DNA of 64,000 bases from Galbula dea (lineage: Eukaryota; Chordata; Aves; Piciformes; Galbulidae), in assembly GCA_013399015.1 (NCBI GenBank), contig VWZX01010557.1, forward strand, positions 326,841 to 390,840, in the 5' to 3' direction. This document shows, one piece after another, positions 1 through 12,176 of this stretch; within the stretch, counting starts at the first letter, position 1; each line of letters opens with the position of its first letter. The notes beneath the pieces were generated by a model. It had not been told where the DNA came from. It searched no databases and saw only the letters and a list, made by a program, of their open reading frames with translations. Position numbers and translations under genes: made by a program.

Positions 1-3000
1 GGATGAAGATGATTATTATATCAGTTAGGAAGCTGACTGTCTATTAATATAGATTACTTTAGTGCCTTTTTTGGTTCCTGTATCAAAGGAGATCTATATT
101 TCTTTTGAAATCCCAGAAGACATTTAATGTATGTAGTAAGGATTCCTAGTCCCAAACCCATAACTCACTGTGCAAAAAGTTGCTTATATCAAAACAGCAA
201 AGGTTTTATCCAACACAGCCCTCCTGTTTACTCACCGTTTTTTCCAGGTGAGAGTGAAATTTGAGAAAGCCTTACATTCCATAGTTTAAAAAAATCAATT
301 AATTATTTCATTCCCTCTTCCAGTTTCTCACATTCTTGGGCATTTCTCACAGTCTTGACTCAGTGTCAGAACTACTCATTTAAGTTATGCCCACCTATGA
401 GCATCTTTACTGATTATTCTTTTCACAAAAAAGGCAAATGTATTAATTGACCACTCAAGCTTAAAATGTCTGTGCCCACCTAATTGACAGCATATTTCTC
501 CACACTCATTACTGTCAAACCTATATTTAGGATTGATACAGTAGAGGGAAATCCTATTGGTACAAAAAGAAGGGAGTTCCTCATCTGTCTTTGGGGGGTC
601 ATCTCAAATCTACTTTCCAAACCAGCCCAAATTCCTTAGCCTTTAGAATTAATTGCAATTCTCTGTACATCCAATCTTTTGAATAAGAAAAGTACACAAC
701 ACATTGTGATGTATAAGGTAGCAGGGTACCAATCTTGTTGAGAATGAATCCTTGATTAATCATTCAAGGTCTGAAGTGAGGAACAGCAGATTTGGTCCTT
801 TTAAGAACTTGCAAATAAACCCAGATTTAAAGCAGATGCCTTTAAAAACACATTGTAAAAATTAAATAGGCTTTGAATCCCAGAATGATCATTTATGAAT
901 ACAGAGAACTCCTGATCTCTTTTCAGCATAAACTTGAAGCTGATTTCCAACTCAGTATTTGGTTTTACATATTTTTAACTGAAATGTCAAGATAATTTCA
1001 GTTCTTCTATTTATTTAAAACACATTTTAGCAGAGTAGTCTCAACAACATATAAATACTGTAACTAGTTTGCATTAACTTCCTGGGGAGACAGCATGATT
1101 TCCCATCTGCTTTGTGCTAATTACTAATCAACATAGCTCTGGAATGTCTGTAGTCTTTTCAGCCTGCAGCAGTGGTTAGTACAGCATTTAGTATATTCCC
1201 TAGGTTTCTTCTCTGTTTTCTGGTCACTATAAGGAAATGAAACTGCAGCCTCATCTAATCCTCTTTATCTGCACATAAAATGAATGCAATATCTGTACAG
1301 AGCACTCTGCAGGAGTTCAGACATTTGTGAGCAGTGAGGGCAGGTAATGTTGAAAGAAATAAAATCAATACCAAAGTAGGCCTCCTGAAACTGTACCCTC
1401 TAGAGTCTCCAAAAGCAGTTAAGACAGCCCTAGACTGAAGTGACTTTATTTGGCTTCTGTTAAGCAGGATTACTAGCTAGAAGTGATCCTCTGATACTGC
1501 AAAGGCATCGACAGCAATGCAAATGGACTGGCAGTGTGAAGCTCACGGAGGATGCTCAGTCTGGAGAGTCAAGTACCATGTTCTCTGCAATCCCTTCTCC
1601 AGAATAGTACAAAGCCAAAAGAAAGCTTCATAAGAAAATTCTGATGTAGATGTCTCCCATGGATTTTCTTGTGGGAATATATGGTGAAATACATACAGTC
1701 ACACTACAGTAAATTGTCTTAATTACTTCCTCCTTCACTGACTTCAACCTGTGAAAAAGAACCACAGGATGAAAGCTTTAAATTGTCATTTTTTAGGGTA
1801 ATTTTTTATGTTCATGGGATTTTGTGCACTAACAGTAGCTGTAATGAACACCCTGTGGAATACAAGTCAAACAGCAGACTAATTTTAAGAGGAAGTCATC
1901 GAGACTAATGAAAAAAAATACTTAGCAGCTGAAGTATAGCAGAATATCTTATGTGCTGTATTCATAAAATACTAAAATAACTAGGAACAAGAAGCCAGAT
2001 TCTGCTAACAATTACGCTTCTGTAAACCCAGGGTAATTGAGTCAATGCTCTTGCATTTAGACTCCGCCTGTATCAGAACAACACAACATATCATTTTTCA
2101 AATACTATCCAAGTATAATAAATTCACTGGCATTAGAAGAAAAGCAGAGATCTGTTGAATGTAGGATCCTGCCTGTTGAAATCAGGGAAGGTTTGTTCAT
2201 CAGCTGGTCTATTTCAAAATATGCATCTTTGGATTTACTGCCATTGCTTTATCTGCTAGCCATCTGGCTACATTCAGAAAGTCAGAAGCTGTTATCCTTT
2301 TAAGACTTATTTAATGCTGAAGAGTCTTCTGTCTGGATAATAATCCTGTGATACTCTGCACCTAGAGTAGGAATTAAAATGGAAACTGAATTTTTTATTT
2401 GGCTCTACGCTAAATTGGCCTGCATTTCATTCACACAGCAAATTAAGCAGTAATGTCACAAGGACTCAATGAGCTCTGTACCTCATCTCAACAGCTTAGC
2501 AGTGCCTCTGTAGCTCAGTGGAAATATATTACAAATAATATCTAGGTAGTGCTTTATTCAGGGTATGGACTTCTCCAATTTCTCCTTCTTTTTGTAATGA
2601 AATACAGACATTGATTTGGAACAAATTTTCCAGAAGAGGAGAGTTTTCTGTCTGTGTATGTGAAGTATAGATAAGTTCATTTTCTATCACACAGTCTCCA
2701 GGTTTCAAAAGGTTTCTCTTCTTTCTCCTCTTTTTCCAAAATAAATGTAATAATCTAAAAAAACCCCTTCATCCTAGTGCTTCCTCCTTCCTTTTTGAGT
2801 AAGATGAGTTTCAGTCTCTGATTGATTGCAAGAAAAATTTTTTTGCTGAAGATCATTAGTTTGTAGCTTCCTACTTTACCAAAGATGTACAAATAGAATT
2901 TACACTCTTTATGGGACTTATTTTGGCCTTTTATGTGTTTTGGGTGCCTGCCAAGTTTACAGGCAATGTCCTCTGACATTTGCTGTCTGGAAATTCCAAA

Positions 3001-6000
3001 AGCTTCATAGTAATTATCAGAAGGTTTGTGTCCTGCTTTTTGCACTTGCACTGGCAAAGAAAAGGGATAAACAAGGTTGTCAAGAGGACAATGAAAATAC
3101 TGCTATAACATAGACTTAGTAAAATACTAAAATAAAATCCAGCTTGGGGGGATGGTTGCCAGAGACCAACAAGTTTCTTTTGTGTGCTGTAGTCAGCCTG
3201 TAGTGTTGGAGTTTTGCATTATTCAGACACTGGCAGGCTGCATGATCTGAATCTGTTTTCTCTTAAAGTCTTAGTCTGTGGCAAACAATACTGATGAAAG
3301 TGCCAGTAATATATTACATGTGGATCAGCATTGTTTAATATTACTGTAATTTCATGAACTGTAGTTTGTCACATTTAATCAGGCTAGTTAAGTAGCCTAG
3401 TGTTTCAGAAGGTGGCAAATTTTAACTCCTCTTTTCAGTCATGCAATAAAAAGTCCCATAATATGCCTAGATAAATTCAATTTTGTGCAGACAATGAAGT
3501 GAATGACTTCCTCACATCCTCAGAAAGCAATTTATATCCCAAACCATAAGCCAGATAATCATCATCATTAGCATGTTCTGCATAACTATAAATCTGTTCA
3601 GCAGACAAGACATTTTCCCCTTCCTTTGAAAAAACCTACCATATTATTTTACGCTACACCAAGTATGTCCTTTGGTAAGGAGAAATGCACACTGGGACTT
3701 GGAAGGAGGGATGATTGATTGCTCAAAAGCTCTGCAGATCTTCAGATTCCCAGAAAGTATTTTGGTTCAATAATTATTAGCTCTTTCTTAGGTGATATTC
3801 ACAAATATTCCTGTGTTGGTCAATCGGTCTTTCCTACATATGAACAAAATATTTGCTGGTCTTAGTGAATATTTGTTGTTTGTTCTTTAACTTAAAAATG
3901 TAAATTACCTTGTCAGAGAGCAGAAAAATCCCTTATGTGCACATCCATGCACCATCGGCAGAAAATATTTGGAATGAAAAGTCAATGACCAAACATTTCA
4001 GACAGTATGTTAAAGGCAATACCACAAACAGGGTTGAAAAAGTGCAAAATCTCAAAGATATCAAAAAATCAAAATCTGTCGATGCTTAATTTGAACAATG
4101 ATGTTCAAACCATGCCTGTTTTCCAACTATATATAGGGAGCAGCATAAAATCAGTCAGGGAATATGATAATCCTGATTTCTGAAATCACTGCCTTTCACT
4201 TAGTGGTGTAGGTACAATCTAATATACATAATATTTATGTAATATGAAAAAGAATAGTGCTGTGGAGCAGGACCAATATATAATGATGAGTGATTCCAGA
4301 AAAGTCTACTCAAGTTGTACGTAGGCTAAACCACTCTACAAAATACCAGTAAGAGATTTTGGGATTATTAAACTGCTAATTGAAATGCTCCTAATTATTT
4401 TTCCTTTCTATTTGCTTCATACCTAGTTGAATATGACTGATATGGAGTACATTTCTAAATACAACTGAATGCCTTCTGATAGACTTGGTAACAGAAGAAT
4501 ATCAAAAAAGAAGAAGCTGCCTGCTTGTAAACATGAAAATGAAAAGCAACCCAGCATCTGGTCATTCAGTAGATAACTGTTGCTATGCTGAAGATACACC
4601 TTTTTGGCATATTTTTTATATTTCTAGGAACAAAAGAAAAAACTTAAGTAATTTGTATTCCTTTAAGTTATGTTATTATAACAACAAAATCCACAGCAAG
4701 ATGTCTAACGTTTCTGTTCCTGTTCCCATCCTTTGTTTCACATGGGTCTCTTAACTCAACCTGCAATTAATATTTTTTCTTGAAAATTACACTCATATAG
4801 GACATTCCAATGACAGGCTTCAGGATGAATTTTTAATTTACTAGTTCTATTAACTCTTTATTGCCTAGTTTTAGTGAATTTAAAATCTTCAGAGAGAAAA
4901 CTGTACTGATTTGCAGACAGTCTTAGGGGAAATAGTATAAAGAACTTTAGTGGGTGCATTTTTCAATGGGAGAAGGACATGATCCACACATTCTTTAGAA
5001 ATGCACGGCAAACTTTAGATGAATTCTTGATTTTGTATGCAACATTTGAAATGGGAGCTACTCCACGTTTTCTACCAGAAAATTTGTCTGAAAACTGATT
5101 TTGGCCTTGTCTATAGACATATTTAAACCTCAAACATTAGAAAGTGCTGTAACTTACCCTGAAATCACTTAAACAAACCTAAGACATTTAAAAATCTTGA
5201 GTTTTCGTGCTTGAGCTCATATATCTCAGCATCAGCTTGGCCTCTCTTGGCCTCAGAGGCCTAACGCTACATATCATGACACCTGGATGTTTGTCAACAT
5301 GAGCCTCAAGTCATGTCCTGACAAGGAACATGTCCCAGGAAAGGTCATCTGAAAGTCCAATCCAGAAGATGAACAACTTGAACAAAGCACTTTACGATTT
5401 TTCAGTTGACAAGAAATTTGTCCATTGTCAGGGCAGTCTTCTATTGCTGTCATGATCATCTCAGGTCATCCTTCTATGGAGGTGTTCAAAACCTGTCTGG
5501 ACATGCTTCCGTGTGACCTAGTCTTAAGGAATCCTGCTGTGGCAGGGGGGTTGGACTAGATGATCTTCTGAGGTCCCTTCCATCTCCTAACATTCTGTGA
5601 TTCTGTGACTAGTGATCAGGGAAACAGAAGTGTTGCCTTCATAAACACTTTTGAGTGCCTGCTGAAACGATAGTTTGCTCCAGCATCTGCACATTACCAA
5701 TAGATCCCTGAGGACAAAATAGTACAGAAAAAAACCAGAAACTTTTAAGGAAAATTTATTCAGGAAGTCTTTGTAACTAATAGGTTGAAGTGATAAGAAA
5801 ACATTAACTAGCATCTCTAGAAGTTTTTCTTCCTCCTTGTTGAAACGGCATTGATGATTATAGCACTGTTCTAGTTAACCAAATGTGTAATTGTTAGTAC
5901 TAGAAAAATTACCTACTTCTGTTTTTTTTTTACCTATGTTTTGAATGTGTTTTAATGCACAAAAACTATATGGAAAAATCACAAATCTTGTGTGCATGAA

Positions 6001-9000
6001 AAATATAGCTTGAAAGCTGTGAAAAATATCTGTAGGTTAGCCTGAGAAGTCCAGATCTAAATATTTTCCAGAGGATCTCAGCTGAAAAAGAAATTGGTAT
6101 CATCAGGAGAAGTATTTGGTCCTAAAGCTCTGAAAACAACCTGTAATGTTAAAATCTGCAGTGCACTTCATATAGCAAGGGTCCCAGAACAGGAAAACTG
6201 TTTATGCATTGCAAATAATATAGTAATAATGCTTAGTACAGTGAGAGAATTAATCTAGATAATCACATTGTATTCTGATGGTGAGTTGCACTAGAGTTCA
6301 CTTTAAAAAGTGGAAAGTTATATTGCAGCTTTCTAGTTATAATTAGAGGAAGTAGTAAAACACACAGTGCCTACTCAGTGATAAAGATATTTCTTCTCAT
6401 TCTTCAGCACATTTGTTTTCCTTTCTTCCTCACTTCTACTCATTATTTTTCCCTTCAAATTTCCCCCCTATCTTTAGGACCCTCTGCTCACAAAATGCAC
6501 AGTCAGATACGTGTATGGTATTTGACTGACACCAAGGAAAAACGATGTCTGTCTACAAACTGATGCAAGAAGATACCTATTCCTAGGAAGACTAAGTTAC
6601 TGGTGGTATTTTAGGAAAGTTAAAACAGTTTTTTCCTCTCAGTAGTTTAAAGTTTTCATTTTTCAGTAACTGCTTTTAATGATAGAAGATTCCTTTAATT
6701 ACAATTTCATTTATAATTTGGGTGCTCCTAAGTTTTCACTGGTGAACCTAAAAGATAGAAACTAGTGAAGGTCCATTGTTACAGCAAGTCCTGGTAATTT
6801 TGTTGAAAAGTTCCAGTAGGTTGGATAGTGATGGGGAGAAAATGAACTGGACTGGAGAGAACTGTTTGAATTACTGTTCTGTCTCAGTGCTGCTTGTGAG
6901 AATTTGGTAAGTTAATGTGTCCTTTGCTGTGTTTCCTTCCTGATCTATGAAGGCTTGGATGATTCTGGAAATGGGGAACAGCAGAAGACACTGCAGTCTC
7001 CCCCTGCCATCCTGAACTAAAGACTGGGTAACTTTTCTATGCGGATCCCTGTTCCTTTTCTTAAATGGCCTAAAAAAGGAGCTAGTTTGGAATAACTTAA
7101 TTTGAAAGCCATTTAAAAAGCAAGAATTTCAAAGTCAAAGTCAGTATGCAATCCTTCATTTATTCTTTTGTGCCATTTTTACTACAATGAGATAAGTTAG
7201 GGAGGGAGTAACAACCTTCTTTCTGAAATTTTTTTTGCTCTGTCTGGCTTTGTATCAACTTCAATGCTAATAAGATAGTAATGGAAGGACAATTCTGGAT
7301 TTATTCTTCAGGAAATAATACTGTAATTAAAGAATCAGAAACAATGAAGGGATTCAGGACAAAGGCCAAAGGAGTTCTCCTATCAAGTTTAAAATTCTCT
7401 TCTCTTTGACAAGTATTTCAGCTTTCACTATTATTACCTTTTATTTTCAAAGAATGAGTATGTGTGACTGCATACATTTCTATCAGATTTAGCCTTGAAA
7501 CAGCCTCTCTGGGAGCAGCTCCTGGAAATAAGACTCTTCTCTGGAAGCTCCCTGAGGTGGCTTCTAGGCACTGTGGTAACAGCAGTAACAATTAAAATAA
7601 TAGAAGCAGATGGGAAACTGGAGTGATGGGCTCTTTGATCACCATATACTTTTTGTTAGGAGTTTCGTGCTGAAGGTAAGATTTCAGGGATGTGAGGTCT
7701 TGTTTCAAGCTATATGTTGCCTGCCAAGATATTAGTTGTTTCGTGGTCATTTGACCACCTGACACTGTGGGTGAATATTAGAAACTCTTTTCTAATGAAG
7801 CTCAAGCTAACTTAATCAGCATAATATTAACAATTTGACACTGTTAAATAAAAGCTTCAATTTTTATCCAGATTCTTACCCTATTTTTCTTGCTGGGGAC
7901 ACAACAAATCACTTGGCTAAGTCATCTATTAATAAAGTAAAAATTTAAATAAATAATCTGGGGGAAGAGGACAAGAATGGGAGAGAACAGGAGCAGGGAG
8001 AGGTTTCCTTGTTCTCTCAGTTCTGCTCCACATTATACTTGCAGGCAGGAGAATCAGTTCCTGAAAAAGTTTCTTGTCTTCTGTATTGCCAGTCATGGTC
8101 TCTGGACACCTTGTGTAATAAAGCTATGTTAATATGGTTTGGCTTCTTAGCCTGGATAGTACCTACATGAACTGCACATTTAAGGTAGCTATACTAATCA
8201 AGATTCAATAAGAAGTTTATTAGATCTCTGGCTTCTGTGCTTACTTTGAGAATATATCAGTAGATACTTTTGGAACAGTCTGGTCACAAAGTATATCTCT
8301 TTAAATTAAAATTAAGTACTATATAAGTTTATTTAGGTAACACTATGCTAAAAATGAAACACTGCAAAATGCATTTTATATCGCACTTGATTGTTACAGT
8401 CTGTGTCAACATGGGCAAAGTGCATGTAATAATTGTGGAACAAGATTTTTTTTTTGGGAGGGGCCTTTTAAAATCACATCCATGGAAACAACATTTCTTT
8501 GTTATGAGTCTCCTGGGCCAGCTGGCAAAAATTAAAGATTAAGTAGCACTAGCTACCTGAATCTCTGTTTCACAATATAAGTCCATTTAAGTTCTTGTCA
8601 TTCTCTCAGCTACAGACATGGGATAATCTTGTTTTTTGGATCACAGTTAAAAATCTAGAGCAAATATTTGTTTCAGTGAGGTCATCATTACACTCCCAGT
8701 TAGTATGTCCACACCAGTTTATTTAGGCAGTATTTTAATTAACCTGGATAGGATGGAAAGATTTTATATGGCCTGTCAAAAGAATAAAAAGCAGCTGTGA
8801 TTTGGCTATATAATGAGTGCAGTTTTAGCCCCAAATCAGTTTTCTCCTTGGAAAGGATTTCATATCTGATTGCTTCTAGTGTTTCAAGAAAATTATGTTT
8901 GAGTGCTCAGACCATGGCCTCAGCTAAGGCTTACATAAGTTAAAGTTGAATGCAAAGAATATCTTTTAATAATAATAATTGGACATTTGAAGACTGCTGA

Positions 9001-12000
9001 GAAGGTTAAGATTTAAGAACCAGTGTTAACAAAAGTTAAACACAATGATAGCAAAAGTAATAATGCCTGAACTCCAGAAAAACCTTTTCAAGACCTCAAG
9101 TTGTCAAGCTCTCAGTGAGCTTACTCTCTGCTTGTAACTTTTGCATTCTTCACTTATATTTTTGGATTTCATATTGATGTAATCAACTCTAGTGATGTCT
9201 CATTCAGCATGGGGTAATAGATCTTCAGTCAGAACTAGAAGAGCAGAAGGAACTTCTTGCCCTTATGCATTTCCCTTGAAACTCCCACAGAACTACCAGA
9301 GGAAAATGAGAAACAGCTGAATATAGATGGAGCAGCTTGTTGTCCCTCAGTTTTCAGCAGGAGACTAACAGCCCAGCTGAGAGCTTTGTTTGGAACTGCC
9401 AGGCTTATTTTAAACAGTAATGGAGAGAGTTTCTTGGCTGACTGTCAAGCATCTATGGCAACTGCCTAAGGCTGCACCTGCACCTGTGAGAGGAATATCA
9501 TCCATTATTCTGAAAAACCTGCAACGATTTTTTTTTGGGGTGAGAGCAAGAATAAGCTGCTAGGTAGTGTGTGTGTTAATTTTTGCAGGGGACCTCTTGT
9601 GGTATTGCAGTCCTTTCTGGAAACCAAAGAACAAGCTGGTCCCTCAGGTATCCTTGTATCTGAAGTCACATTATGATAGAGCTTAATGTACTAGCTCAGA
9701 TAAACTTTTGTTGACACAGGCAAGAAATGGTGGAAATATGTATTGGAGGAGTGAGAAGGTCTTGCATGTAATTGGAAAAGTAGTGACACTCACTGCAGAT
9801 GCACAACAGAGAGCTGTGTTGATTTTGTTTAACCCCAGATAAAACTCGTCCAGGAAAAGTTACCATGGAAACAAGGTCCAAATCAAGCTAGAATGAACTA
9901 AAGCCTGAGATAATACAACCATATTTTTAGCACCCCAAAAGGGAAAAATATTGCTGATGATCAAACTAAAGATGGAAACAATATTTCAAGCTGCATAATG
10001 CAGTAGTAGGTCAACAGTTGAAAGTAAAGAATGCCAGCAAGAAGACTGTTTCATAGTAATGCCCCCTTTCCAGTAATTACAATAAGAATTTAGTGACATA
10101 TTCAATATTAAAATATAAAAGTAAGGATACTGGGTGTTTCTATCCTATTGAAACTGTAGTTCTGGAATCAAAATATGATTGTTAAAAGTTGTCATACAAC
10201 ACATTTTTTAATCCGTAAGAATACTATGACCAGAAATGCATTTGCCAGCTGTGTATTCATGAACTCTGACTTTTCTACGTCATATCTGCTTAGGCACTCT
10301 GCAGGATCATCACCAAATATTTATCATTATAGGCTAACTATGCTGGATCAAAATATAATACTACTCCCTCCTGTATGTAAAGTGTTGAAATCAGTAGAAT
10401 ATAATTTTATATACAAGCAGTAACTTCTAGTGCCCTACAATCTCATACGGGAGGTAGCATGGGCCACACAAAAAGGACATTGAAGGTCTATGACTACAAA
10501 GTGTTTGCTGCAGCTCTGGCAACAGAGAATCTGAGCAGGAACCAGAGAGGAGTTCTAATCCAGTAGAAAAAAAGTATTACCAGTTCTTGGCAAAAGACTC
10601 TTAAAAATGCATCTTCTCCTCTGATGGACGTCTAATGTACTGCATTTCTGTTTAGCCTCAACGTTACCAGATACTATACAGTCATTACCAGAACTAAGGA
10701 GTTTGTAACCAGTCTTGTCTCTTCTACCCTGATGGTGCCGGTTGTTTTATCAAAGACAAAGCTGTGGAAGATCATATTTCTTCAAAAATAATGTGCAAAT
10801 AAATGTCTCCAAGAGTATGTTAAGTGTAGCCTACTGGGCAAGAACCATAAAAGCCTAGGGGTCTTGGTACCACACTGACATCTGACAACCCTGTTTGTAA
10901 TTCTGCTGCAGGCACAACATGAAAGATCGCTTCCATCTTGCCTAGGTGGCAGCATAAGTTTTCTCATAAGAAATGTGAAGGTTATTCAGGGAAAGTGCTT
11001 TTGTCAACAGATTCTTTGTGAGAGCAGATTGAATATTTCATGGGGACATTTTCCTGACAGATTTGTTGTCAGTCTGGCTTCCTGCCCTAAAGATGCTTCT
11101 TTGATCAAACATCAATGTCATTGTTCTGAGTAGCTGCACTCTGGATTAAAGTCTTCCTTCATTGAACATTATACCTGCTAAAGTGTTTCCATTTATTATC
11201 AGCTACTCTGCAACTCTATAAATTGGTATTATGCTGCATTTAGGATTGGGATTTAACTGTGGAGTGTGAGAGACAGGCATACTAGAAACAGTAATTTGTC
11301 AGACAAACAATTGCACAATAAAAGTGTAATGTTATTTAAGGACTTGTCCTTTCCCTACATTAAAATGAAAATCCTGTGAGTATCAGCTTACCTGTCTTCA
11401 TGACTGTTGCTGTCTGACCACAGCTACTATCTACAGTTCCTGCTATTTAGCAGTACTGAATACTGGTGACATAGTTTAATATTTCACTGAATTTTCCTTC
11501 ATGAGGATTACTCCCAAAAGCTGCTAAGGTAAACGTAAGCACAGAAAATGTTACCTCAACTCTTCACATCCATTTACACATTACCATACAAATAAAAAAC
11601 TGACTATGGTGAATCTACTGTGTCCTGAAACCAAAATATTTTGATTTAAAGGAGAAACACTAGCTAGCATCAAGTTCAACAAAGCACTTTGCTAAGGAAG
11701 TATAATCAATGCTGTTAATAAATAATCCAATAATTAACTTCTCTGAACTGTTTAAAACATAGTGTGTCAGAAAATAGATATTGTTTAAGAGGAAATATAC
11801 ATATGTAAATGTATATCTGAAGGCAATAAGGTAGAATAGTGTTTGAAGAGCTCTGCACTAATAGGTGTAAAGTCATGAAAGGATGAAATGGAAATCCTCT
11901 AGTCATATATAACTGTATAAGGGACAAAGCACAGAGTGTTTTTGCTGCTCAGCTGGATTCTCAAGAACTGCTAGAGTAACAGGCAACATGGGATCCTAAT

Positions 12001-12076
12001 ATACCCAGCATTATCAAGTGAAAGACCAACAAACAGTGAAGCAGTGCTGTCTAATGGAAGAAATTAAGTTAATTAC
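1..12076 (-). other. KCNH7: KCNH7 intron (partial), downstream of the RRRKLSF exon
   Basis: At least 12.1 kb of AT-rich intron. I looked on the minus strand for the next ERG3 C-terminal exon (the Ser-rich segment leading to a coiled coil) and saw nothing convincing, so the intron probably continues past the window edge. The only clear element is a CR1 tail at 5472-5609. Open frames of 60-100 codons here have no recognisable family and no splice context. Confidence 0.75.
5472..5609 (+). mobile_element. CR1 LINE, 3'-end fragment
   Basis: About 140 bp of the CR1 3' terminus on the plus strand. It begins in the last coding codons (MEVFKTCLDMLPCDL) and runs through the conserved tail gacctagtcttaaggaatcc, ggttggactagatgatctt and ggtcccttcc to attctgtgattctgtga. 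It is 5'-truncated, as usual for CR1. Its tail is nearly the same as that of the tRNA-headed element at 29640-29817, including the diagnostic gacctagtcttaaggaatcc, so this CR1 type is a candidate partner LINE of that SINE. Confidence 0.9.
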
Positions 12077-12176
12077 CTTTCTCTGTTTCACTTTGAAAGG
12101 ACAATTTCCGTCTTCGTAGTTTGCAGTTATCTCTGTCCGTATCGTTAGTAGTTTGTGATCTTGTTACGAGGTCAGA
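12077..12176 (-). CDS. KCNH7: KCNH7 exon: start of distal C-terminal tail with basic RRRKLSF motif
   Basis: Short exon of 100 bp, the same length I recall for the corresponding KCNH2 exon, and too short for routine ORF calling. It encodes 33 codons plus one base: SDLVTRSQTT..., then DNCKLRRRKLSFQSETEK. Acceptor ATTAATCAAG|TCTGAC, donor GAAAG|GTAATT. Frame continuity with the preceding exon (phase 0) selects this acceptor; an AG 17 nt further into the exon gives an immediate frameshift. The RRRKLS stretch is a protein kinase A type consensus equivalent to a known phosphorylation region in ERG1. The N-terminal residues SDLVTR are more diverged than the rest of the gene. The next coding exon was not found down to position 1. 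Confidence 0.9.

Noticed and set aside
2755..3057. 100-codon minus-strand frame, as a possible missing KCNH7 C-terminal exon
   Set aside because: The translation has no similarity to the ERG3 tail (no Ser-rich segment, no coiled-coil residues) and lacks a suitable acceptor.
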